Source: Thalassospira profundimaris WP0211 (GTDB lineage Bacteria > Pseudomonadota > Alphaproteobacteria > Rhodospirillales > Thalassospiraceae). From it: a stretch of DNA of 64,000 nt. This document shows positions 26,875 to 36,303 of the stretch, in pieces. The notes under the pieces were generated by a model. That model had not been told where the DNA came from and made no database searches. It was given only the letters and a program-made list of their open reading frames with translations. Each line of letters starts with the position of its first letter. Position 1 is the first letter of the stretch. The stretch is from contig NZ_AMRN01000005.1 in the NCBI RefSeq assembly GCF_000300275.1, forward strand, positions 1-64,000, read 5' to 3'. The position numbers and the translations under genes are program-made.

Positions 26875-27810
26875 CTATTCACCGGACGGGATCAGTTGGT
26901 AATAGGGGCTTTCGTCAAGCACGGCGTCATCGACGGGGCTGAGTTTGTTTTGTCGAATGACCGCCTGGATTTCTTCGATATAGACACTGCCGCGTTCGGA
27001 ATATCGGGTCAGTGTTTCGGCCAGAACAGATCCCGAAAGGGGTTTCTGATCGGCGATCATTCTGGCGCGCAAATCGCGAAATTCCGTGTAAGCCGACCCG
27101 GTATTGAGGTTCATCATATAGGCCCGGACCGAACCGAACGGTGTCTTGAAAGCCGCGATCTTGTAATCACCAAGGTGCTTTCGCTGTTCTTCGGGCGTGA
27201 TGCCGTCGCCGCCATAGGTCCATTGACCAAACAATGCGTTGCCAAGGGCGGCAAAGCGCGATGTGCCCCAGCCGCTTTCGATGGCCATTTGCGCCATGGC
27301 AAGTGACGGGGGAACTGGTGCGATGCGTTTTTCAAGTTCGCTAATGGTTGCCGGGTCTTCGGGGGCTGTTTCAACACGGTATTGTTCGGCCAGTTCGGCA
27401 ATGATCGAAAGATCGTTGGTACGGATCGCATCACGAAGGACACTGCTTTGCAGGGCGATTTCCTCGTTAGCAAGCAGGGTCAACGGGCCAAGTGTCCGGA
27501 AAAATGTGCGTTTCTTGGCCGTGACCGTCAGTTGATCGGCAAGTTCGTCGCGCCATCTTGTCGGGATGGTTTGCAGGAAAAGCCGGGGAACAATGCGTTC
27601 CCCCGCGTTCCAGCGTTCTGCGGTATAGCCAAGATCCTCAAACAGCTTTTCAAGCTGTTCATAGCCATTCAGTTCAATGCGGATAACGTCGCTTTGGTCG
27701 GGCGTCGGCAGAAGGATATCCGCCCGTGCAGCGGGAAGGAGACCCGCGGCCATCCCAAAGGTGACAACCGCCAGAACGGAAAATGTGCGTATCAGGACAC
27801 GTTTAAACAT
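26875..27810 (-). CDS. Bax-like glucosaminidase-domain protein
   Basis: A 311-residue protein with a signal peptide (MFKRVLIRTFSVLAVVTFGM, cleavage near ARADI). The C-terminal half is a mannosyl-glycoprotein endo-beta-N-acetylglucosaminidase domain resembling E. coli Bax: PPSLAMAQMAIESGWGTSRF with the likely catalytic glutamate, then GNALFGQWTYGGDGI and FGSVRAYMMNLN. It is likely a periplasmic peptidoglycan hydrolase. The gene is followed by, and possibly co-transcribed after, the acetyltransferase gene upstream (63 bp gap). Confidence 0.9.
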   Translation of the reverse strand: MFKRVLIRTFSVLAVVTFGMAAGLLPAARADILLPTPDQSDVIRIELNGYEQLEKLFEDLGYTAERWNAGERIVPRLFLQTIPTRWRDELADQLTVTAKKRTFFRTLGPLTLLANEEIALQSSVLRDAIRTNDLSIIAELAEQYRVETAPEDPATISELEKRIAPVPPSLAMAQMAIESGWGTSRFAALGNALFGQWTYGGDGITPEEQRKHLGDYKIAAFKTPFGSVRAYMMNLNTGSAYTEFRDLRARMIADQKPLSGSVLAETLTRYSERGSVYIEEIQAVIRQNKLSPVDDAVLDESPYYQLIPSGE

Positions 27811-27873
27811 GGTGTGCCTCGCTGATCTGACCTGACATCGGTGCAGGATCAGAATGCTACCATGCTTTGGGGT

Positions 27874-28584
27874 TTAACGGCGAAAATCTTCAAGACGTTT
27901 GCGCTGTTTTCCTGCCTCGTCAAAGTTGTCGGGTGCCAACCACGCCTCGAACGCGGCCTTGACGGCAGGCCATTCTTCAACGATGACGGAAAACCATGCG
28001 GTGTCGCGGTTGCGCCCTTTGTAAACCATGTGGTTGCGAAACGTGCCTTCATAGGTAAAGCCATAGCGTGTGGCGGCGGCACGCGACGGGGCGTTCTGAT
28101 CGTCGCATTTCCATTCATAGCGGCGATAGCCCAGCTCATCAAAGGCGCGCTTCATCATCAGATACATCGCCTCTGTCCCGCCGATGGTCTTTGAAAGGGC
28201 CGGGGCATAATTGATATTGCCGATTTCCACCACGCCATTGTTCCGATCCATCCGCATGAAGGCGGCAACCCCGACGGCCATGTTGGTGGATTTGTCGATG
28301 ATGGTATGCAGCATCGGGTCATCGTTGGCGGTCATGCCGTCCAGCCATGCCTTGTAGGCATCGAAGTCCGCGAACGGCCCGGTCGGAAGATAGGTAAAGC
28401 GTGATCCGTCAGACGCCTTGCCGTTGGCCTCAAAAAGTTGCCTTGCATCGCGGGCAATATCAAGCGGGCTTACGATGACGTGGCTGCCGATCATGTCGTT
28501 GCGCGGTGGCAATGCGCATCCGGTCCAGTTTTCAACCGGGTGGCCGACGGGTTTGCCAAAGATATCTTTGTGGGGCGTGGTCAT
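27874..28584 (-). CDS. GNAT acetyltransferase (RimJ/RimL-type)
   Basis: A 236-residue Acetyltransf_3 protein. Parts in order are the N-terminal DARQLFEANGKASDG, AVGVAAFMRMDRNNGVVEIG for the central strands, the acetyl-CoA segment around GGTEAMYLMMKRAFDELGYR, and ATRYGFTYEGTFRNHMVYKG. It is larger than minimal GNAT enzymes and resembles the YdaF/RimJ group acting on protein N-termini or small amines. The substrate is unknown. Confidence 0.88.
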   Translation of the reverse strand: MTTPHKDIFGKPVGHPVENWTGCALPPRNDMIGSHVIVSPLDIARDARQLFEANGKASDGSRFTYLPTGPFADFDAYKAWLDGMTANDDPMLHTIIDKSTNMAVGVAAFMRMDRNNGVVEIGNINYAPALSKTIGGTEAMYLMMKRAFDELGYRRYEWKCDDQNAPSRAAATRYGFTYEGTFRNHMVYKGRNRDTAWFSVIVEEWPAVKAAFEAWLAPDNFDEAGKQRKRLEDFRR

Positions 28585-28687
28585 AGTGGTTCCTGTTGGT
28601 CTGATAAAGTGTGGTTTCTAATCAGCAGGATGGTTGGAATTGGTCCTCTGTTCCAGTGCCAGTTTTACAAATGTGATGGTGCCAATA

Positions 28688-28716
28688 TAAAACCCCCGCA
28701 TCGGGTAATGCGGGGG
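28688..28716 (-). terminator. Terminator of the peptide-transport operon
   Basis: The hairpin CCCCCGCAT / ATGCGGGGG (28,693-28,716) is followed on the minus strand by TTTTATA. It lies about 50 bp after the stop of the M14 peptidase gene. Confidence 0.85.
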
Positions 28717-28767
28717 CAGGAGGCTTGACAGGGAGTTTGTGTTTGTCGGTAATATGAAGGGTCGTGA

Positions 28768-30519
28768 CTATCCCTTTTGCGCCATCAGTTTTTGATGGGC
28801 GTCGTATGCCGCGATCACGGTTTCCATCTGTGCTGTGTGACCCGCAATGAATTCCGCGCCATAGATTGTTTCGTCGGGATATTCAGTGATCAGAGTCAGC
28901 GGAACATCATGGCGATCATCGATGAAAATCATGCACGGGAACCCATTGATGATGTCAAAGCCGGTATCGCCCGCATGGGTGCGATACAGTTCGATCTGGG
29001 CATTGTTGAAATCAAGGAGGCCCGGAATGGTTGCCAGATGCTTGGTGACCAGATCAATAAAGGCATTGGCATGATCGGTCCAGTCATCGTGATGACGCAT
29101 GATCAGGAAGAACCCCTTGGGCAGGGTCCACATATCAAACCCGCGCGGAACATATCCTGATAACGGCCGCGTCCATTCGTGGGATGGATAACCATGCAAG
29201 TTTACATGCAATTGTGCCTTGCTGATATCTTGGGCCTTCTTGCGAATTTCCTTTTCCAGCAGGTTGGCGCCAGTACGATATTCAAGATCATCACCCAGTG
29301 CCGTATAGCGTGCCGCATGATGCATATGACACGGATTGTCGATAATGAGCCGTTGATGCAGGGCATAGCCATCGGGGTTTTCCAGTGGCGAAATGGTGAA
29401 ATGCGCACCATCGCGTTTGGCCAGTGCCTTGGCAGCGCGTAGCGCACCGGACGGACCGGTGATTTCGTTTGGATGCTGCCCGCCACTGATCATCACAGGA
29501 ATATCGGTTCCGCTGTGATAACGCGCGCTGATCGTCCGTCCCGAACGCGATTGCGCTGTAAAGACGTCACCATCAATTTTACCCAGCTCGTCGGCGATCT
29601 GGGCACTGGTGAGCGGATTGGTCGCGGTATCAAGGTCCTGTGCCGGTCCGGTAATTTCCGTCGTTGAAAGCGCGCGGTTTTCAACCGTCACCGTCAGTTT
29701 GTCGGTGCCTGACTTGATTTCCGGGACGATCTGCCCGGGTTGCAGACCTCGATCGCCCAACGGGCGACCGGATTTGACCTGAAACAGTTCGAGCAGTGAG
29801 AAATAGAAATCTTCGTGGAGGGCTTCATGCAGGCTGATTGCTTCATGCCCGTGTGCGATCGGGTGATCCTTACCGGGCAGCTCGACCGTGATGTTCAGTT
29901 CATTGAAATACGGTTCCTGATTGCCCCAGTCATGGGCGGCAATGGCCGCCATGGTTTGATGAAACAGGGTTTCGTAGTCGGTATCAATCTGCTTATCCGT
30001 CAGCGTGGTGCCATCGCCATCCGTCACTCGGAGCCAGCCAGTTGGTGACAGGTGAGTTTCATTGACCATATCGCGATGAACGCGGTTCGGGGCAAAGACT
30101 TCATGACTGGCTGTTGCACCGTTCCGGTCGGTCAGAACAAGTTCATATACCCCGTCGGTCCGGGGGCCTGCGTGAAAACTGATCTGCGCATCACCGACAA
30201 GTGCGCCCAGTGGATAGGTTTCAAGTAGGAACCGGTTATCGTTTGCGGCTTCATGGCGCGGATAGGTCACGCGGATGTCAGAATAAGGCTGCGCAGCAAG
30301 ATCAATTTCTTCCAGGAAGAAATGCAGCAGCGGCTTATAGGAACTTCGGATCCTCGCGGTGATACCGTGCTCGGCAAAGGCGGCCTCTGCCGCGCGGCGG
30401 GAAGGGGCATCGTCAAACAGCCATGCCTCGATCACCTGCCCTTTGTGTGCCGGTGTTGCGAAATCCCTGATCAGGGTGTCGATGGTCCGTGGAAGGGCGG
30501 TGGCGAAAATACGGGTCAT
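28768..30519 (-). CDS. M14-family zinc carboxypeptidase-like protein
   Basis: A 583-residue protein. The M14 zinc site is visible in GGQHPNEITGP (His and Glu ligands, about residues 355-362) and LHVNLHGYPSHEW (third His), with NPDGYALHQR between. The first 320 residues form an unassigned N-terminal region. No signal peptide is seen, so it is probably cytoplasmic. Its start overlaps the stop of the upstream permease by 4 bp, making it the last gene of a peptide/nickel-type ABC operon. It probably trims or deacylates the imported compound. Confidence 0.88.
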   Translation of the reverse strand: MTRIFATALPRTIDTLIRDFATPAHKGQVIEAWLFDDAPSRRAAEAAFAEHGITARIRSSYKPLLHFFLEEIDLAAQPYSDIRVTYPRHEAANDNRFLLETYPLGALVGDAQISFHAGPRTDGVYELVLTDRNGATASHEVFAPNRVHRDMVNETHLSPTGWLRVTDGDGTTLTDKQIDTDYETLFHQTMAAIAAHDWGNQEPYFNELNITVELPGKDHPIAHGHEAISLHEALHEDFYFSLLELFQVKSGRPLGDRGLQPGQIVPEIKSGTDKLTVTVENRALSTTEITGPAQDLDTATNPLTSAQIADELGKIDGDVFTAQSRSGRTISARYHSGTDIPVMISGGQHPNEITGPSGALRAAKALAKRDGAHFTISPLENPDGYALHQRLIIDNPCHMHHAARYTALGDDLEYRTGANLLEKEIRKKAQDISKAQLHVNLHGYPSHEWTRPLSGYVPRGFDMWTLPKGFFLIMRHHDDWTDHANAFIDLVTKHLATIPGLLDFNNAQIELYRTHAGDTGFDIINGFPCMIFIDDRHDVPLTLITEYPDETIYGAEFIAGHTAQMETVIAAYDAHQKLMAQKG

Positions 30520-31370
30520 CGTGAAGTCCTACCTGTGGGGTCAAGGCTGTCGCGAAGCCAGTCACCAAGAAGGTTCAGGCCAAGCACGGTCAAAAGAATG
30601 GCAAGTCCCGGGAAGACCGAAACCCACCAGGCATTCTGCAAATAGGTACGGCCATCTGCAAGCATGCCACCCCAGCTTGGGATCAGCGGATCAACGCCGA
30701 GGCCAAGGAAGGTCAGACTGCTTTCGAGCAGGATGTTATTGGCGACATTCAACGTCATCAGAACAATGACCGGGCCGATCAGGTTGGGCAAAAGGTGACG
30801 GAGCAAAATGTGAATATCGCGCACGCCAATCGCCTGTGCCGACTGGATGAATTCCCGATCGCGCAGCGACAAGACCGAACCGCGCACCAGACGGGCATAT
30901 TGCACCCATTGCGAGACGATCAGCAAAATGATCATGTTGGTCAAACCGCCGCCGACAATGGCAATAAAGGTGATCGCCAGCAGGATGAAGGGCAGGGCAA
31001 GCTGCACATCGGCAAAGCGCATGACAATCATGTCCCAGAAGCCGCGATAATAGCCCGATACAAGCCCCATGATCACGCCGATCACAACCGCACCGGCAAC
31101 CGAAAGAATGCCAACCTGAAGCGAGATTTTGCCCCCCATGACGACGCGGGCCAGCACATCACGGCCCAGCGGGTCGGTGCCCAGTATGTGGGCCGTGTCG
31201 GTAAAGGGCGCTGTCAAACGGGCCATCAGGTTGATCTTGTCACCGCCGTCGGGAAACAGCAGGTCGGAAAACAGAACCGCAAGGCAGATTCCGCCGGTCA
31301 GAAGCACGCCAAGAATGAATTCCAGATTTTTATACCGCTTGAAACGGGCGGATTTGGCAATGGCTGTCAT
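30516..31370 (-). CDS. Peptide ABC transporter permease (DppC-like)
   Basis: A 284-residue inner-membrane protein of the OppC/DppC type. It has an N-terminal segment, then the conserved HILGTDPLGRDVLARV, and a BPD_transp_1 domain with the EAA-type loop QAIGVRDIHILLRHLLPNLIGP. It forms the channel with the preceding DppB-like protein. It starts 4 bp after that gene and overlaps the peptidase gene by 4 bp. Confidence 0.95.
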   Translation of the reverse strand: MTAIAKSARFKRYKNLEFILGVLLTGGICLAVLFSDLLFPDGGDKINLMARLTAPFTDTAHILGTDPLGRDVLARVVMGGKISLQVGILSVAGAVVIGVIMGLVSGYYRGFWDMIVMRFADVQLALPFILLAITFIAIVGGGLTNMIILLIVSQWVQYARLVRGSVLSLRDREFIQSAQAIGVRDIHILLRHLLPNLIGPVIVLMTLNVANNILLESSLTFLGLGVDPLIPSWGGMLADGRTYLQNAWWVSVFPGLAILLTVLGLNLLGDWLRDSLDPTGRTSR

Positions 31371-31374
31371 GGAA

Positions 31375-32298
31375 TTACTCCGTTCTGATCCGCGGATCGA
31401 TCAGGCCATAGGCAATGTCGACCAAAAGGTTCACGCCAACAATCAGCATGGAAAGAACCGTAATCACCGCCTGAAGCACGGGGTAATCACGCGCCCCCAC
31501 AGCATCAAAGGCAAGGGTACCAAGACCAGGCCAGTTGAAAACGCGCTCGACCACGACGATGCCCCCCAGAAGCCCGCCAAACTGAAGACCGAAATAGGTA
31601 ATCAGCGGGATGGCACAATTGCGCAGCGCATGTTTGTACAGCACCGTGCTTTCGGAAAGCCCCTTGGCCCGGGCGACCATGATGTATTGCGACTGCATCG
31701 TTTCGAGCATCGAGGTCCGCACAAGACGCACATTGGTCGCAGTCAGGATGATACCCATTGTAATGGCGGGCATCAGGAAGCTTGCAAATCCGTCCATTCC
31801 GCTTGGCGGCAGCCATTGCAGGGTAATGGAAAACAACAGAACAAGCATGATGGCCAACCAGAAGTTCGGGAAGGATAACCCGATCAGCGAAATGATCCGG
31901 ATAAACTGATCTGCCCATTTGCCGCGTGAAACGGCGGCCTTGATGCCAAGCGGGATCGATACCGCGATGGAGACGAACATCGAGGCAAAGGCCAGCATCA
32001 ACGTTGCCGGCAGGGCATTGCCAATCAGGTCGATCACCGGTGTTCCGCCAAGGAAAGAGCGGCCGAAATCAAGGGTGAAAATTCCCAGGAAGAAATCGGT
32101 ATATTGCACCAGAAATGGCTTGTTGACGCCCAGTGCCTCGCGAATACGGGCAAGGTCCTCTTCGGTGATGCTGCCTGCACCCTGCGAAAGCATGAGTGCC
32201 GGGTCACCGGTCAGGCGAACGGCAAAGGCGACGACCAGTGTGACGGCGACAATCACAAAGGCAGCCTGCAAAATGCGTTTAATCAGAAATCCGGCCAA
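31375..32298 (-). CDS. Peptide ABC transporter permease (DppB-like)
   Basis: A 307-residue inner-membrane protein. The OppB/DppB start LIKRILQAAFVIVAVTLVV is followed by a periplasmic loop, and the EAA-like segment reads ARAKGLSESTVLYKHALRN. A TTG at 32,298 with AAGGA upstream is the most likely start since no ATG lies nearby. It partners the DppC-like permease downstream. Confidence 0.95.
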   Translation of the reverse strand: MAGFLIKRILQAAFVIVAVTLVVAFAVRLTGDPALMLSQGAGSITEEDLARIREALGVNKPFLVQYTDFFLGIFTLDFGRSFLGGTPVIDLIGNALPATLMLAFASMFVSIAVSIPLGIKAAVSRGKWADQFIRIISLIGLSFPNFWLAIMLVLLFSITLQWLPPSGMDGFASFLMPAITMGIILTATNVRLVRTSMLETMQSQYIMVARAKGLSESTVLYKHALRNCAIPLITYFGLQFGGLLGGIVVVERVFNWPGLGTLAFDAVGARDYPVLQAVITVLSMLIVGVNLLVDIAYGLIDPRIRTE

Positions 32299-32371
32299 GG
32301 TCTTAATTCCTTAAGCAAACAGAAGGTGGGATGCCGCCCGTAATGCGGGGCAGGCGGCATCCCGTAAAGGA

Positions 32372-33901
32372 TCAGTCTACTGAAACTTCGTTCAGGCGCA
32401 GGCGGCTATCAGGAACCGGGGTGAAGTTTTTAACCCGGTTGGATAGGCCAAAGATCGCATTGAGGTTGTAAAGCGGCATTTCCAGCGCACGATCAGCTGC
32501 GTAATTGGCAATCTCGCGCAGGATTTCCTCACGCTTGGCCTGATCGGTGATGGCGCGCTGGCTTTCAAGCAGCTCGTCCATTTTGGGGTCGCTGTCATAC
32601 GGGTTCCATTTTTCACCCGTGTGATACATGAAATAAGCCGTGTTATCGAAATCAAGCGTCCAGCCACCCCAGGACTGCTGGAACATCTCGCCGGTTTTAC
32701 CCTGCGGGATGATGTCGTTTAGCAGAACGTTGGTTTCGTAAGGCTTGATCGTGGCGTTCAGGCCAATAATCTGAAGGTAGCTGGCAACAGCCTGTGCTAC
32801 TTCGTTAAAGGTTGAATCATTGCCGCGAATATTGATCTGAACATTGGCGCCCGGTGCGACGCCCGCTTCGGCCAGAAGTTCCTTGGCTTTGTTCGGATCA
32901 TAAGGAAGCGGCTCCAGGGAGGGATCATAACCAAACGACAATTCACCCTGGAAGCTGACGATCTCGGATGCCTGACCACCCAGAACCGCATCAATGATCG
33001 CCTTGCGATCAACGCCATAAATCATGGCCTTGCGCACGCGCTCATCCTTGGTAATGCCGTTCGCGGTGTTAAAGCGCAGGGCATAGACGGTCGGGCTTGC
33101 GGTGGTGACGACCTGAATATTCGGGTCTTCTTCGATGGTCGGGATCATGCCGATCGGAATGGTCGGCGGGATCACCAGATCAACGCGACCAGCCTGCAAT
33201 TCGGCAACAGCCGTCGACGGTTCACTGATGAAGCGGTATTCAAGATCGGAAATCTTGGCCTGATCGCCCCAGAACCCGTCATAGGCTTCCAGTTTGATGC
33301 CGACCTTCGGTTCATAGGATACGAATTTGAACGGACCGGTGCCGACCGGGTGCGCGTTGAAATAGTCTTCGCCATTCTCAGCGATATATTTCGGCGGCAC
33401 GATCATTGCGCCATAGCCGGCAAGCTTGGTCAGCAGAACCGGATCAGGCTGAGTGAGGTGCATGTCGACCGTGTAGTCGTCGATGACTTCGACATTGTCA
33501 ATCGCGGCATAGTTCGAACGCTGCGGGCCTTTTTTACCTTCTTCGCCCATCAGGCGATCAAAGGTGAATTTTACAGCATCGGCGTTGAACGGTTCGCCAT
33601 TATGGAAGGTAACGCCTTCACGCAGCGCAAAGCGGATACGCAAACCGTCATCAAGAACCTCCCACGAGGTTGCCAGACCTGGTACCAGTTTGGTATCCGG
33701 CCCGCGATAGGTCAGACCATCATAAATGTTGGTTGCAACCGAGGCCCAGTTAACCAGAAAGGTATCGACCGGATCCCAACTGCCCGGATCCTGCGGCGAG
33801 GAAACGGTGAGTGTGCCTTCGGCGTGTGCCGGCGCAGACGCCATCATGCCACCGGCAAGAGCCAGCGCCATAAGGGCGGTACGCATTCCCTGTTTAATCA
33901 T
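32372..33901 (-). CDS. Peptide/nickel-type periplasmic substrate-binding protein
   Basis: A 509-residue SBP_bac_5 protein with a signal peptide (about 1-28, cleaved after APAHA). Conserved parts are GLTYRGPDTKLVPGLATSWE, REGVTFHNGEPFNADAVKFT, HPVGTGPFKFVSYEP and NGITKDERVRKAMIYGVDRK. It feeds the two permeases downstream. The ATG at 33,901 has GGAG eight bases upstream, preferred to a TTG one codon earlier. It could bind peptides, opines or other solutes. Confidence 0.95.
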   Translation of the reverse strand: MIKQGMRTALMALALAGGMMASAPAHAEGTLTVSSPQDPGSWDPVDTFLVNWASVATNIYDGLTYRGPDTKLVPGLATSWEVLDDGLRIRFALREGVTFHNGEPFNADAVKFTFDRLMGEEGKKGPQRSNYAAIDNVEVIDDYTVDMHLTQPDPVLLTKLAGYGAMIVPPKYIAENGEDYFNAHPVGTGPFKFVSYEPKVGIKLEAYDGFWGDQAKISDLEYRFISEPSTAVAELQAGRVDLVIPPTIPIGMIPTIEEDPNIQVVTTASPTVYALRFNTANGITKDERVRKAMIYGVDRKAIIDAVLGGQASEIVSFQGELSFGYDPSLEPLPYDPNKAKELLAEAGVAPGANVQINIRGNDSTFNEVAQAVASYLQIIGLNATIKPYETNVLLNDIIPQGKTGEMFQQSWGGWTLDFDNTAYFMYHTGEKWNPYDSDPKMDELLESQRAITDQAKREEILREIANYAADRALEMPLYNLNAIFGLSNRVKNFTPVPDSRLRLNEVSVD

Positions 33902-34002
33902 CAAGTTTTCTCCTTTGGTTGGTGGCCGGCTTTTGGGGCATCACGGAAAACACCGGTTTTTGATTTTCTGGTGTTTTTTTGGGTGACGTCCCGAAAGCCC
34001 GA

Positions 34003-35829
34003 TCAGACCGCGTTGGCCACAAGATGGCCGGGTGCGATTTCCTGATAGCTGACAATGGCCGGTTCATCCCCGACACGACGCACCGGGCTTGGAATTTCAC
34101 CGTCAAGCATGGTGCGATTAACGTTGCGTGTGGGGTCGGCCACTGGTACGGCGCTGAGCAAGCGCTGCGTATAGGGGTGTGACGGGTTTTCAAGAACCTG
34201 CTGGCGCGAACCAAGTTCGGCGACCTGGCCCAGATACAGCACGGCGACCCGGTGGCTCATCTTTTCAACGACGGCCATGTCGTGGCTGATGAACAAGTAG
34301 GCGAGGCCGTGTTCTTCCTGCAGTTCCATGAACAGGTTGATGATCTGTGCCTGGATCGACACATCAAGGGCCGAAAGGGCTTCGTCCGCGATGATCAGTT
34401 TCGGGTTCGAGGCAAGTGCTCGGGCAATACAGATGCGCTGGCGCTGACCGCCGGAAAATTCGTGCGGATAGCGATCCGCATGTGCCGATGTCAGGCCGAC
34501 ACGTTCAAGCAACTGGTCAACGCGCATTTTGATCTGTTTGGTGCCATCCATCAGATGATGGGTATGGATCGGTTCGGCAATTGAAAAACCGACCTTTTTG
34601 CGCGGATCAAGCGAGGCAAACGGGTCCTGGAAAATATATTGAATTTCCTGACGCAGACGTTGCTGATCAGCCTTGCCCATGCTGGCAAAGGGACGGCCAT
34701 CAAATGTGATGTTACCGCTGGTGGCTTTTTGCAATTGCTGAATGGTCCGCCCGATCGTCGATTTGCCTGATCCGGACTCTCCGACCAGTGCAAGGGTCTC
34801 GCCGCGGTAAATGTCGAAGCTTACATTTTCGACCGCATGCACACGATGGGTGACGCCGCCAAAAATCCCCTTTTTGATGTCAAAGCGGGTGACAAGATCG
34901 CGCACCTGCAAAAGTGGTTGGGCATCGTATTTTGCCGTGTTCTGGATGTGCTCACTGCCGACGATACGCGGGGTGTCGCCATCCATGACGGCAACCGGGA
35001 ACCGTTTGGGGAATTTCTCCCCCGCCATGGCACCAAGACGCGGAACCGCCGAAAGAAGTGTTTTGGTGTAGGGGTGCTTTGGGTTGGCAAACAGGTCTTT
35101 GACCGGGCCTTCCTCGACCTTTTTGCCTTTCCACATCACCATGACGTCGTCGGCAACTTCGGCCACCACGCCCATATCGTGGGTGATGAAAATAACCGCC
35201 ATGCCGAGTTCGGCCTGAAGATCACGAATAATGGTCAGGATCTGGGCCTGAATGGTGACATCAAGGGCGGTGGTCGGTTCGTCCGCAATCAGCACTTTGG
35301 GCCGGCAGGCAAGGGCCATGGCGATCATTACGCGCTGTCGCATGCCACCGGAAAGTTGGTGGGGATAGCGGTTCAGAAGTTGTGCTGCATCTGGCAGGCG
35401 CACCATTTCAAGAAGCCGCAGCCCTTCTTTCAGAGCGTCCTTCTTGGACATGCCTTCATGCAGGATCAGCGATTCTGCAATTTGATCACCGATGGTGAAT
35501 ACCGGGTTCAGCGACGTCATCGGTTCCTGAAAGATCATGGCAATGTCCTTGCCACGGATCGCACGCATCTTTTTTTGCGGCAGGGCGAGCAAATCCGTTT
35601 TGCCCTCTGAACCTTCAAAGATGATTTTCCCGGACGGGTACGTTGCCCCCATCATTTCTGCCAGACGCATCACCGAAAGAGAGGTCACTGACTTGCCTGA
35701 TCCGGACTCTCCGACAATGGCCGTCGTTTTGCCCGGTGAAACGGAAAGGGTCAGGTTTTCAATGACGCGCGATGCGCCAAACTCGACAGACAGATCCTCA
35801 ATACGCAGAATCGGGGCATGTTCAGTCAC
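34003..35829 (-). CDS. Fused tandem ABC ATPase for peptide uptake (DppD-DppF type)
   Basis: A 608-residue protein of two complete ATP-binding cassettes. The first has [27 protein letters not shown] and [11 protein letters not shown]; the second has [28 protein letters not shown] and [11 protein letters not shown]. Each is followed by an oligopeptide-transporter C-terminal region. A GTG at 35,829 with GAGGA upstream is the likely start; a longer frame upstream has no similarity. It is the first gene of the operon ATPase-binding protein-permease-permease-peptidase. Confidence 0.95.
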   Translation of the reverse strand: MTEHAPILRIEDLSVEFGASRVIENLTLSVSPGKTTAIVGESGSGKSVTSLSVMRLAEMMGATYPSGKIIFEGSEGKTDLLALPQKKMRAIRGKDIAMIFQEPMTSLNPVFTIGDQIAESLILHEGMSKKDALKEGLRLLEMVRLPDAAQLLNRYPHQLSGGMRQRVMIAMALACRPKVLIADEPTTALDVTIQAQILTIIRDLQAELGMAVIFITHDMGVVAEVADDVMVMWKGKKVEEGPVKDLFANPKHPYTKTLLSAVPRLGAMAGEKFPKRFPVAVMDGDTPRIVGSEHIQNTAKYDAQPLLQVRDLVTRFDIKKGIFGGVTHRVHAVENVSFDIYRGETLALVGESGSGKSTIGRTIQQLQKATSGNITFDGRPFASMGKADQQRLRQEIQYIFQDPFASLDPRKKVGFSIAEPIHTHHLMDGTKQIKMRVDQLLERVGLTSAHADRYPHEFSGGQRQRICIARALASNPKLIIADEALSALDVSIQAQIINLFMELQEEHGLAYLFISHDMAVVEKMSHRVAVLYLGQVAELGSRQQVLENPSHPYTQRLLSAVPVADPTRNVNRTMLDGEIPSPVRRVGDEPAIVSYQEIAPGHLVANAV

Positions 35830-36303
35830 GCGATTATCCTCGACTATCAAGTGTCGGAACGCGGGGTGGCGCGTACCGTGCAGACCGGGACCCGGAATTG
35901 CTGGGGATGGTTGGCATCTGATAAAGGGGTGTTGGGACGCCGTGGGGGGCGATAATCCCGATGTTTGCTGCACCGGCAGCACGTACCTTTTTCCAGATAA
36001 TAGAGTTCAGCAACCCTGATCGCGGTTGAGCGATTTATAATTTATACACAATCATCATCATTTATCTGACGTTTTGTCAACGTTTTGTCTTTTTTTGAAG
36101 TTCAAATCGTATTTTCTGCACTTTCAGACGTGTCAGACCCTTTTTCGCGATCTGCTAGTTTGCTGTTTTTAATAAAAATAGTTACAGGCGACTTCTTGTG
36201 GCTCTTAAGCCCGGTGTTGGATGCGTGATGTGCCGGTCCAAGGGCAAAAAGACAGACTCCGTGAGTTGGATTGGTCGATACCTGTTTGGGTCAAACGGTC
36301 AGA
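35830..36303. other. AT-rich intergenic region upstream of the peptide-transport operon
   Basis: No gene is seen. The region holds the leftward operon promoter and the 3' flank of dnaE2. A tandem 11-bp repeat ACGTTTTGTCa/t (36,069-36,090) includes a minus-strand TTGACA hexamer, and the AT-rich stretch TTTATAATTTATA lies at 36,034-36,046. A regulator site is possible but not identifiable. Confidence 0.45.

Noticed and set aside
34837-35610. 257-codon open frame opposite the fused ABC ATPase
   Set aside because: It is antisense to Walker and signature motifs of a well-supported gene.
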